Assembly (NCBI RefSeq): GCF_963924675.1
Contig: NC_089219.1
Coordinates: 152,292,288-152,356,287, forward strand
Reading direction: 5' to 3'
DNA: 64,000 bases
Source: Phocoena phocoena
Lineage: Eukaryota > Chordata > Mammalia > Artiodactyla > Phocoenidae
Under the pieces are notes generated by a model. That model was not told the origin of the DNA and ran no database searches. It saw only the letters and a program-made list of their open reading frames with translations. The translations under genes were made by a program, and so were the position numbers. This document shows, piece after piece, positions 11,888 to 22,800 of the stretch; positions within the stretch are counted from its first letter, which is position 1, and the number at the start of each line of letters is the position of its first letter.

Positions 11888-12549
11888 GACGATTCCCAGT
11901 AGCTGTTTGGAAACCTAACCTTTTCTGCCCTTTAGTTTAAAATTTCTTGCAGTTGTTTAAATTGTCCCATAATCAGTCTGGTTTGGGCTTAAACTTACAC
12001 CAGCGTTTTTAGAATAGACATCGAACATATCGCTTTGTTGGGGGCATATGCCCATTTGTGGCAGAGCCAAGGGTGTTAGTAATGACTTCTGACTCAGGTG
12101 TGTAAGAGACAGTCACTAAATGTTAATAAATTATTTGCACCCCTTATACACTCCCAGGTGAAACCTTTGTGCTCAGTGCTAAGTTGAATTCCCGGTGAAA
12201 CACTGGATTCTTCAGCTGGTAGATTGCCCCTGAACAGTTCCTAGGCTTGCTCCCTGTTCCTGTCCTTCTAGCTCTTTCAGTGCCCTGAAGCTTGTGCTGC
12301 TGGAGGTTTCTTACAGCAGCCAAGGCCCCATAACGGAGGACTAGTACCTTCCTTCCTCAACCGGAAATCCAATCTTAAGACCTTCAGAGGCCATTCAGAC
12401 TGTGTCTGAGGTAATTGGCTTGGCTTGTGGAACTATCAGGGAAATTGCTCTTGGGCCGCCAGCTGAGCTAATTCTATATGAGAGAATTAGCATTTCTTCC
12501 CCTCACTTTTTTCTCAGCACAGAGGAAGTAGCAGAAACAAGACTTGGAC

Positions 12550-14004
12550 CAGTGGTTATCTTCTCTGGCCATGTGTCTGAATCACCCGAATGAGCTTTTG
12601 AAAAGATTCCTGAGCCCTAACCTGAGGACGCTAATTCAATTTAAATTATGACCAGTGGATCTCTGTTATTTCTTCTATTTTATATTTTAAAAAAAAGTCC
12701 AACCTATAGAAAAGTTGAAAGAAAGGTTTGATGACATCCACAGACCCTTTAACTGGATTCACTGATTGCAAACGTTTTGCTCCAGTTCTCTTCCTCTCTA
12801 AATACATACTGATTTTTTGTGAAGCACTTGAAAGCTAGTCACAGACATTGTGACCTTTTACCCCTAAATTATGTATGCATCTCGTAATAAGGACGTTCAC
12901 CTGTATAACTACAGTGACTTCATCACACTAACAGTTTCCTAATCTTACGAATAGTTGATACTTCGTTTCTCCCAATTTCTAAAATCTTAGAACTTTTAAC
13001 TTAATGTTTGATCTAGGATCAAATGAAGGTTCACGTATTACATTTGATTATTATTTCTCTTAAGTCTTATTTTACAACAGATCCCCCACTTTTCTTTTTT
13101 TTCATGACATTCATATTGAAGAGGCCATTTGTCCTGCATAGTGTCCCACAATTATTTCCTCATGATTAGATTCCTGAGGAATGAATCTTAAACATTTTTG
13201 ACAAGAGCCCAACGAAAATAATATGTACTTATTGCATGACCTCGGGAGGCACAATGTCAGGGTGACCCATGGTTGATGATAAGCTTGATCGTTTGGTTAA
13301 GGTGGTGACTGCCAGATCCCTCCAGTGGTGTACCTGTATATGTTTTCCTTTTGTAATCTGTGGGGTGATGCTTTGTGATTATCTGGTTTCTAAAAAACGT
13401 TCACAAGCGTTTTAGAATCCATCCATGGTCTTTGCCTTATTATTACGTGCTGGGGATTGCAAAATGATGGATTCTTTAAATTCATTTTTGTATTTATTAC
13501 CCTGCGTTTTTCTGTACAGAAATGCTATTCTTTTTATTCTTCTGACGTTTCAATGAATTCTCTTTTTTATTCAGTGAATTATATATAATCCATCACTGTT
13601 GTCATATTTTTGCTGTTCAGATTGTTCCCAGTTTTGGCCAGAAGTCCCTTCAAGCCAACTCCTTCGTCCTTTTGGTGTGGCCCCACTTGACTTTGAGCAT
13701 GTCCTTGCTACAGCAAGATGCCTCAGACGCACATTTGGACTTTTCCTTTCTCCAAACCTGAATCTCCAAGGGAGATTCTCCGAGGGACTGTGTTTCTCCA
13801 AGGGGCTCTTGTTCCTTTTAGTGGGGGGAGTAGTATTTAGAAACCATGGTCTGGGTGCTAGGTGTGCTCATTGCCACTGGGGAGTCCCTGCTTCTAGGCT
13901 GTTTGAGTGTCCTAGGTATATGTAAATCATGAGTTCAGAAGCATCTTTGTTTTTCGGAAGTTTTGTAGGTAATTCTCATATAGAGCGAAGGTTGAGAACC
14001 ACTG
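12550..14004. mobile_element. hAT-type DNA transposon interrupted by an L1
   Basis: The left end starts CAGTGGTTATC and the right end finishes GGTTGAGAACCACTG, an inverted match to the CAGTGGTTCTCAA-type terminus. Flanking octamers acttggac (12542-12549) and gcttagac (14005-14012) match at 6 of 8 positions, like an aged hAT target duplication. The interior from about 12655 to 13925 is L1-like. Confidence 0.65.
12655..13925. mobile_element. Ancient L1 3'-end fragment nested in the hAT element
   Basis: Matches remembered L1M-type 3' sequence in several places. These include 'gaagaggccatttgtcctgcatagtgtcc', the 'ttggttaaggtggtgactgccag' block and the 'aaaccatggtctgggtgctaggtgtgctc' block. It is old and diverged; subfamily not assigned. 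Confidence 0.65.
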
Positions 14005-14404
14005 GCTTAGACTCATGCATAGGGAGTCTTTAACTATTGCTCTTATTTTGAAAAGATCTTAAAATTTCCACACACCCTTTCACCCATTCTCTCTACCTCA
14101 GATAGGATGTTACTCAGAAGACCTGTCGTGTTCCTGCTATTGACTGTGTAATGGAGCAAAAGCTAACTGAGCCTTGTCTTTGAAACACGATTGTGAGGAT
14201 CAAGTGAGATCCTGTGAGTAAAACGTCTCTGTAAACTGTGAAGGACCAGACATGCATGAGTTGGGAAATGTCACTAATGAAGCTCATTACTTCAGACTTG
14301 GACACTTTGCTGAAGCAGTCAGGAGAGAGCCTACTCTGCTTTGAGAGGACTGTAAACCATTAATATTACATTGCCGAGGAGGGAGGAGGGTTGAGGGGGT
14401 ACAG

Positions 14405-14500
14405 TGTTTCCCGTTTTACAAATGGAAAGACTGAGACCCAAGAAGAGCTAAATAACTTCTCCAGCATACTGTTGTAAGACGGTAGTCCAACAGGGGATGG
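14405..14500 (-). repeat. MIR SINE fragment
   Basis: 'ttttacaaatggaaagactgagaccc' followed by 'gctaaataacttctccag' resembles the reverse complement of the MIR core. Confidence 0.5.
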
Positions 14501-15143
14501 AATACTGTACAGCTCGAGGTTTACAGCCCTCTGTGCATTGGGCTCTTGAATTTTGACTCTGAGGATGTGAGGGGATTGAACAGGGAAGAGAACAAAACCC
14601 CCTCAGATGTGTTCGTGCAGACCAAAACCCAATTTAGTTCTTTGAATTCTGTGCATGTGGTCTGCCTCTGGAGGATCAAGGAGATGCTGCCTGGACTAAG
14701 ATTTGGGCTCCAGAGTGGCCAGCGCTCCCGATGAGGCTGTGTGGTAACTACCACTGTCTATGTGGCCCCGTCAGGGGCTCGTTGTCAGCCTGGGCTTCTT
14801 GAACAGGCCCTGGGCACACAGCTCAGCACCGAGTAGTGGGGCCTCTGCTCGCCTTGCTTTCCCTCTTCCCTGAAGAAAGCTGTCAGGTTCAGTCAGCACG
14901 GAGCCCTACCTGCTTTGCACCAAAAGAATTGAACACTTACACAGCTGCGTAAGTGTATCACGCATCTCAGGTGTAATAGAAGGTGTGATAAATGTTGAGT
15001 GCATGGTAGTGTTGCAGCTGGAAAATGTGACTAGAAATTCAAATTCTTTTGGTTGTTGTGAACAGAGGCTAGAGGCACCTTCTCACCAGGTGGGGGTCAC
15101 TGTGTCTCCGCGGGGAGAAGACTTCCCTTTGGTACTGTTGAGT

Positions 15144-15345
15144 CAATACAGGTATCCCCCGCTTTTTGAAAGTTCACTTTCCACCACTTTGGTTTTACGA
15201 GAAACCTACGTTAGTACCTGTTTTCACTAACTGAAAAGAAATCTGAAGGGTTTTCACTGTTTCAAAAAAAAAGGTAACTGCTTCTTTGCTTTACACCATT
15301 TCAGCTTAAGAAAGATTTCATAGGAACACTCTACTTTTGAGGAGC
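15144..15345. repeat. Unassigned old interspersed repeat
   Basis: Begins 'tacaggtatcccccgcttt' and continues with 'gttttacgagaaacctacg' and 'tagtacctgttttcactaa'. I recall this as a common mammalian DNA-element-like repeat but cannot name the family. Confidence 0.4.
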
Positions 15346-15695
15346 AGGAGAAACCTGTACCTCAGATGTCTTAAAAATCAGGGAAGCTTGGAGCAGTACC
15401 ATCAGATGAGCACTGTTTACTGCCCATCCTGTTAGGTAAAGCCAGCCAGCCTAGGAGAATGCCTGCTCTGCTGAGGCCTGCCTTAAATTTGCTTGGCCTA
15501 ATTTTTCTCCCCTCCCAGGACTGAATGAAGCAATATGGACCGTGTGTTGTGACTTCCTTAGAGGTGACTGTGTGAAGGCTGAAGGTGTTGGGTAAAAGCC
15601 TAGGGTTAGAGAACAGGACAAGGAGATACTCTTTAGTCTGAGGATAAGAACACCCACAGCTGGTGCCAGCTGCCTCAGCAGGTTGAGAAACCGTC

Positions 15696-15701
15696 TTTAT
15701 T
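15696..15701 (-). terminator. Candidate distal CNTN2 polyadenylation signal
   Basis: TTTATT on the + strand, i.e. AATAAA on the CNTN2 strand. A nearer alternative lies at 18652-18657. Confidence 0.4.
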
Positions 15702-18479
15702 TAAGAACTGCCTGCTACCAGAGTCAATAAATAACTACCATTATAAGAAGTGTAAGAGAGACAGACAATAGGTCAGTGGGAGCGGGTCCATTTTAACAAA
15801 AACTGAGTTAAGTCAGTGGTCCAGTGGAGCCCCAACCCTTGCCCACCTGTGAGCTTTTCTAAGCTATGCAGGCCCTGGAGGGGGTGGGTCAGTTGGAGTC
15901 TGGGGGCCAAAGCAGGGTGCACCCCATCTGAGGGCATGAGGCTTCCTAGGGCTCTGGGGAAAGCTATCAGACCCATTTTTTTTTCCTCTCCAGTTTCCCT
16001 TTGTTGTCCTGCCTTCCCAAAGCCTATGACCATATATACAGCTACCAAGCACCTCTTTCCATGGAGCTCTTTGAAGTTCCTTAAAAGTGCCCATCTAATC
16101 CCTCATGCCACTCCAGGAGCCTGTCTGGCAACCTTGCTCATCTCCAGGATGAAGCCCAGGTTAGGTCTGAGCCAGGGAAATAGCTACACCTATGCCTCAA
16201 ACCCAGGTTTGAGGATACTGCTTATCCCTCCGATACAGAGGAGCCCAGTAGGCTGTTGTATTCTGAGATCAGGAAGCACACAGACCTCTAGCTGGAGAAG
16301 AGATGAAGGGAGTGAAACATTCTAGAGCCAGCTCGGGCTCTTGCCCAGAGTAGACTAGCCTGGCTCCTGCGACTGCCAAGAGGCAGCAGTGTATGCTGGG
16401 AAAAGAATGCCTGGGGTGAGCCTTGCCCCGTAAATGACTGTGACTGCAGTCACTCCCCCCTGCATGCTGCAGGGCCCCCAGCGGGCAGGAGCTCCAAGAC
16501 TCTTCCTGTGCTGAGCACCTTTTGATTCCAAGAATCCCAGCCCTGACGGACACTTGCAGCGTCCCCTCCAGTCTTCACCTACCCTAGACCCCCAGACAAA
16601 CAGCTGTCAGAATTTCTCAGAGGTCCCTACAAAAGGAAGAAGCCCCTCAATTAGTCCAGGGTCTCCTTGCAGATGTTTTTTCTGACGGCTCTCCTGTCAT
16701 TTTATCAAAAAGAGCCGCCCCACCCCATGGCCCTCCTGTTCCCTGGGACCACCTGTATCATTTGATTCCCTGGATGAAAGTAGGTAACCCAATCGCGCTG
16801 GGCCCTGAGACTCCACCTGAAGAGAGCTGCCCTCCCCCCAAGGGTGAGGTATACATCTGGGCTGTTGGAGCAACCAGGGCTGAGCAGCCAGGGCTGGGGC
16901 AAAGGGCGCTATAGGCTGAGCCCCAACATACGCAGAACGGAGACTCTCCCGAGCCCTGAAGCGCTGCCTGTCCCTAGTCCTCAGGCACTTGCTGGCCACT
17001 GAGCTGTAGGGTGAAGTACTGGTTTGTGGCTGTTTCCCCTTGGTTGCCTGTCTGGGGCTTGGCGTGTCAGAGGGGAGAGATCCAGGATCGAGTCGTTACC
17101 ACAGCAGGAGCGAGCCTCAGCGCATGCGGGCAGTGAAGGCGACAGTCAGTCCTCTTGGGCAGGAAGGGACTCCGAGAAGCTGTCTGATCTCTTCTTCTGC
17201 CTCCACACCAGCTCCTCGGCAGCCACGTCACCAACAGGCTGTTCCCCTTCACGTGCCTGCGTGTCCTCAAGCCACCTGCTGTCTTATTCAGTCTTAATCA
17301 GCACTCTGCCTGAGTCTTGGCCTGCAGGAACATCCATTTTAGTCCAGCTCTGTGTCCTCCAGACGAGTTCTTCCTGCACGGGGCTTACGTTTTCCTGAGG
17401 CTGAGTTCTCCTAGTTAGAAAAACCCTTCCTGGGTTTCCCAGAGGGTCTGTCTGCCTCCACAGAACTAAGACTCTTTGTTGTTCTCTCTTGCCTCAAGCA
17501 AGCTTAGGGGCTGCACCGCCAGCTGCATAGGTGAGTCCCTGTGCCAGTCCAGGTCAGCCCTCTCGGCCCAGCATCTAGACACCTGTCCCTTTGCTGCTCC
17601 TGCCACAGCCGAGGCAGTGAGGAAAGAATCGGCTGAACCCTGGAAGAAGGTTTTCTACTTTCAGCATCCCCTTTCTGATAGAGCTGGGTACAGGCTAAAT
17701 CACAGCCATGGGGGACCAGGATGGATGCTAGGCCAAGTTTGGGTCCCTGCAGTGGAAGAATGGTCACTCAGCTGAGCCCCCAGCACTTCGCATGGGGGTG
17801 AAGGATGGGAGCAGGTGAGGAGGTTTCGAATGGAGGGCTCCAAGGAGGCAGTCCTGGGCCAGGGGCAGGCTGGTAGGTTCAGTGGTGGCAGGGAGAAGGC
17901 ATGTGAGCTTACATTTTAAAAAAATTGTAGTGGGTAAACACCAACATAAACCTGCCCAGGAAAATAGAGCAGGACTTGAAAATTTTAAAAACCATAACAA
18001 AATAGAGCTCTAACTGTAAACTACAGAAACCAGGCTCAGGGGGCCTGTGCCCTACAAGATGTCCCGCTGCTCCTATATGTGAAGGGCCACCTGTCGCAAC
18101 ACAGGCTTTGGAGTTTCCTGGTTGTGCTGCCACTGCTGCCTGGATTTGGGGAATCCCTGCCCTTGCTTTGGCCTCTTTTCTTGGAGCAAGGGCAAGGGGA
18201 GCAGGGGGCTTCAAGCCAGCACTGCATATTGAGGTCCCAGCAGAAGCTAGGCTCAGAAGGCAAAGAAAGACTGGGGTCTCCTGTGGTCTGCATGCGCCTT
18301 GGGTTGGGACCCAGCCATGCCGAGCACCCCACCGTCACCCACCTGCACCTCTTGAAGCAGAATTTTCATAGCCCAGTGCCCTTCTTAACCACCTTCTTAA
18401 CCAGGTCATAGCCATTCAGCACTGCCCCCTTCCTCTGGGTAGACAAAGAGCCTGGGACAGGAAGGTTGGAGAAGAGTGC

Positions 18480-18610
18480 TATCCCAGCCCCATCATTGAC
18501 AGGCTGTGTGACCTGAGGAAGGCCCTGCCCCTTCCAACTCTGTTACCTCATCTGTAGAGTGGTGGCTTGGGCCCAGTGAGATCTAAAGCCTCTTCCAGCT
18601 CTGACGTGCT
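18480..18610 (+). repeat. MIR SINE fragment
   Basis: 'ggctgtgtgacctgaggaag' plus 'ttacctcatctgtagagtgg' and 'aaagcctcttccagctctga' follow the MIR layout. Confidence 0.6.
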
Positions 18611-19752
18611 GTGACTGGTAATACACCCAGAGCGCAAGCTAAGATGTCCCATTTATTTACCCCTTCATCTTCTGGGGGAATGCAAAAGAGCATCCGAGGC
18701 AGCCTGCGGGACGGGTCTCCATGTGGCCCAGGGCGTTCCTGCGAGCAGGTAGGGCCGCATTTATCCTTTGCCCTTCTCAGAAGACTCCTGACTCCAGACA
18801 CACAGAATTACAGCTGCATTCTGCTGGAGGAGGACGGTGGAGGCACTCCTGCCTCCTACTCAAACCCGCAAGGGACCGTGCAGGCTGGGGCTTGGTGCGG
18901 TGGGGGACCTGCCCAAGACAAGCCCTTTAGTCACCCAGCCACCTGTAGTGGCTTCTGTCGCTCTGGGGTGACAGGGTTGGGTTGGCAGTATTGGCTAAGA
19001 GGGCAATGTCACCTTGATTGTGACTGTGCCTCGGGTCAAGTCTGGTGCCCCTTTCCACCAGGAGTCTCAGCTTCTCAACCCCTCTTAGCTCCCACCCAGC
19101 AGTCGGGAGCGTTGCCCCCCAGAGCTGCAGGGGCTCAGGCTCCCGGCCTCAGACACCAGAGCACTGGTTCTCAGCCATCAAGGTAGGTGGCAGGGGCCTC
19201 CAGGGAATTATCCAGGACAATGTCAGGGTCCAGCCGTGCTGTCCTTTAAGAGGAGAAAGTAGGAGAGTCCCCGGTCCCCAGGTTTGGCCCTCTCCTTAGA
19301 CTGAGAGATGCTGCTGTTTAAGCTTTGTCCCGTTCCTGTCCGGTGTTCCCGGGCTTAGGACTCCGCTCTCTGGAGCAGAGTCCATTTGCGGTCCCAGAGT
19401 GCTATCTCCGCTGATGCACAGATGCCTGTTTAAACCCCCTTCTTCCTGTAGGCCTGCCTTCCTTCCAGGTACCCTAGAGGGCCCAGGCATAGGGTTCAGT
19501 ATCATCATGGAAGTTACTGTCTGGTGCCTCTTGCTTTAAAGAAAAAAATTCCTCGCATGGGTTCTCTCCTGTGGCAGAATATGAAATATCCTACCTCCTA
19601 CGAAAAGGGCACTGCTTAAAGTAGGTATTTAAAACCAGTCATTCTCAGGCACAGTGTTGGGCCACCTTGGCATTGGGAGGGGGCTGGGGCCAGCTGGCTC
19701 TGTCCATCGGAGGTGGGTGTCCAGCTGTGGCAGAGAGGGAGGGGTGCCGAGA

Positions 19753-19862
19753 TCAGAGCTCCAGGTAGCCTATGAGGATCAGTGTCGCCACGGAGTGACA
19801 AAGGACGGTGCCAGGATGTGGGACTGGACAGACTGCTGAGTTCTCCACCATCATGCTTGTGC
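19753..19862 (-). CDS. CNTN2: CNTN2 exon 23 (GPI-anchor signal, stop)
   Basis: Residues 1005-1040: [10 protein letters not shown], a Cys/Pro-containing spacer, then the hydrophobic tail [13 protein letters not shown] and TGA at 19753-19755. N1012 is the expected GPI attachment residue by analogy with human. Acceptor TTTCAG. It is too short to show as a long open frame. Confidence 0.93.
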
Positions 19863-22800
19863 CTGAAACCAGCAGGCGGAAATTGCCTGAGTGAGCTGGG
19901 CCTGGGACCTGCACATCCCTGTCCCACCCTCAGGACAGAATCCAGACCTTTCCTAAGGAGATTCACGGAGGGCTGGCTTCAGGACGGGGAGGTGTTCTCA
20001 AGCCCTCCTTCTGCAGTGTTTTGTAGGACCTTTGCTCTTGTTCCCGTGAAAGGAGTGCACTTACCTCTCGGCCCTCAGGGATGTTTGGGAGTGGGAAGGA
20101 GGGGGCAGCAAGGGCAGTTCCAGGGCTACTTTGCACTTGGTTCCTGCCTGCCTGCTTTTTTCCCCCTTGGGGACTGGCTGGGTTGGGGTCTGGCTTGGGT
20201 GGGAATGATTCCTGCATCAGGCATCTGGATGGACCCTGATACTCCTGGGGGATAAGGGGAGAGACAGCACCTCCATTCCTCACGATGTGGACTTCTGCCG
20301 GGACCCCGTCCCCCCCTGGCCCTGTGGTCCGAATCTGCACCAGGGCATGGCCAGTGTCTTCAGGAACCGCAATTTCTATCCAATTCTTGTTGGTGAGGTG
20401 GAGTGTGGGAGTCGGGTGTAAGTCGTTCTGGTACAGCATCTGTGGGAAGGGGGTTTAGCCAGGCAAGAGTTTCCTTACACCAGGACTGATTCTCCTCTTC
20501 CCTAGCCCCAGGAATGGGAGGAGCCCATATGGTTCTGGGCCCTCGAGGTCCTGCCTCCTCACCCCTCCTGTTTCCTGTTGACCAGGTCCAGGCTCTTGAA
20601 CAAGCTCCCCACTGGGACGAGAAAAGCTTGCAAGCAGCTGAACTGGTTCTGCAGACTCCTTAGACCAGAAGGACCCAGACTTCACCCAGTCCATCGCTGC
20701 CCCCTTGAACCCTGTCTTTCCGCAGTCATACCATTTTCTTCTAGTCGCCACTACCTGCTCCCTGAAGAACTGCTCACGGATTTCACGCCTCTCACAATCC
20801 CAAACTCTCTGCTTACATCTAACTCAGATCCTTCTGGCTAGAAACTGCAGCTCCCTTGTGTTTGCCAGAAGTACAAGTGAGCTCTTCCTCAGCGTTCAAT
20901 GCCCGGTTGATCCCTTCCTTACCTTATAGCCTGTGACTGCAGACTCATTCCGGAGCGGGACCACGGGGTCCCACTTAATACTAAGACTGGAGCTCGAGAA
21001 AGTCCAGGAGATGTTGCCGGGGGGTCGCCGTGGAGCTGCCAGAGGAGGGAGAGAGTTGGGGAGACTTCCCATTGTTTCCCCACCACTCACCCCCTTGCTT
21101 TTAGCCAGCCTTTTTCTAGATGTCTTCCCAAAGCAGTTGTACCCAGAACATTCTGTCACCGCTGCCTGAGAAACACACTCCAACAAAGGTTGGAGAAAAG
21201 GGAGGCACTTCAGAGGCCATGAATTCCGTTCCCTCGTTATTATTAGACGTGCTGCCTCGTTTCTGTCCTGCCCAGGGCTTGTGGGCTGGAGCATTTGTCT
21301 TTCGGGGAAAGAGTGATCCTAGAGGCACCGCCTCCAAAATACACCGCTCAACCCCCACCCAGGCTGACGGACTCACGGGGCTTCACGGTCGTGGCATTGG
21401 CGGAAGGGCTGGCAGGCCCAGTGCCGGCGCGGTTGTAGGCCCGCACAGTCACGTGGTACTTGGTGTTGTGGTGTAGGCCGGTGACCAGGGCACTGGTGTC
21501 TAGCCCTGCTGTCCTCACTCGGTCAGCAGCTGCTTCTTTGTCCCCGGCTTTCCAGTAGCGGATCTGAAGGGGGCAGGGGTACCCTAGGGTCAGCAGTCAA
21601 ACCCAGGACCTCGGGGCCACCCTGACCCTGGCTCTGGACACCTGCATCCTGCTCCTTGCTGGTGCTTGTAACTCAGTCTCAGGTCTCAGGACCTAGACAC
21701 TAGATCATGAGCTCCAAGGGAGCAGGGACAAGTTGGTGTAAGTGGCTGCTCCCTTCTTGGTGCCCAGCAGAGTGCCCAGTCCAACGAGAGAGCTTAATAC
21801 GTGGGCTGAACGAGGGAGCGGGGGTGTGGGCACTGACTCAACCTAGCGATGGCCTGCTGAAACCAACCCCATTTAATTAATTCAAGGAATCCCGTGGGGA
21901 CTCTGTTAAAGGCTATGAAACGCATATTGTACTCGCAAAGTAGTCCCCCAGCCCTCACTCCAGCAAGCTTATGAGGGCTGCTGAGTAAATGCAAACCCAT
22001 TGTCATAGACCTCGTAACACCAAGGCCTTCTAGATATTCTTCCAAATCAATGGCAGAGTTTGCAGCTATCTCCTCAGCGGGGCTCGCCTAACCCATTGTG
22101 CTGAAGCCCAGAGCTGACTCTCCTGAACGGAACTGACAACATCACTAGTATGGTGATTCTCCCTTAGACAATGACAGTTCCTGCTTGCCCTTCTTTCCCT
22201 TCCTCTCGCTTTCTCTCGCTCTCCATCCACCCCCGCATGTACCCCCGTGTGGAGTCACCAGTGGGCCCAAGTCTTGGGTCAGAAACTGCTGGGCCCAGAG
22301 TTCCTCAGGGACAGGATGAGCGGCTGGTACATAGAGGAGGCCATGCTGTTCTCTGCAGCCCTGAGGATGCCAGGCTAACTGGGCTCTGGCGTGAAACGGG
22401 CAGGCTATGCCCCTTCCAGAACCTGCTCCTCCTCCCCTGGGCTCCCGCAGCGTCCAGTGCCGGCTCAAGCCAAGCAGTAACTTCAAGGCTGTCCACAGGC
22501 ATCAGCTAGAGGGGCTCAGCTGAGGTTGCGTCCATGGTGATGCCTAGACTGCGTGCTGTGTGCCTGGTTAGTGAATGAGTGATTCCAGGAGGAGGACTAG
22601 CAAGCCATGAGGTGCCCCCGCGCCTTGACCCCCCGACCCCTTCCTCTCCCAGCCCAGGTCAGTGCTCACCTCGTACCCCAGGAGGATACCATTCATGTCC
22701 TGCCGCACCGGTTCCCAGGTCACGTTCATCTCTGAGGATGAGACCCCTTTGGCCCAGACCTTGGTAGGGGCCACCCTGGGCTCTGGGGACCGACACAGAA

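Larger units (their letters stand above)
11435..11905 (+). other. TMEM81: TMEM81 3'UTR
   Basis: Runs from the TAG stop to just past an AATAAA at 11882-11887. It contains a 91-bp tandem duplication (11621-11802). Overlapping open frames here come from the duplication and have no coding match. Confidence 0.7.
11906..15695. other. Tail-to-tail interval between TMEM81 and CNTN2
   Basis: No coding match. It holds a hAT element split by an old L1 (12550-14004), a MIR-like fragment (about 14405-14500, minus) and an unassigned old repeat (about 15144-15345). Confidence 0.75.
15691..19752 (-). other. CNTN2: CNTN2 3'UTR (probable extent)
   Basis: About 4 kb downstream of the CNTN2 stop on its strand, moderately GC-rich, without coding matches. 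Candidate AATAAA signals on the minus strand lie at 15696-15701 and, closer to the stop, at 18652-18657. I prefer the distal one because a long CNTN2 3'UTR is expected. A MIR fragment lies at about 18480-18610. Confidence 0.5.

Noticed and set aside
11447..11902. 151-codon frame after TMEM81
   Set aside because: It lies in the TMEM81 3'UTR and its repeated residues reflect the 91-bp tandem duplication.
18611..19186. 191-codon + strand frame opposite the CNTN2 3'UTR
   Set aside because: No recognisable domain, Ser/Pro/Gly-rich and partly bordering a MIR. Likely chance in GC-rich DNA.
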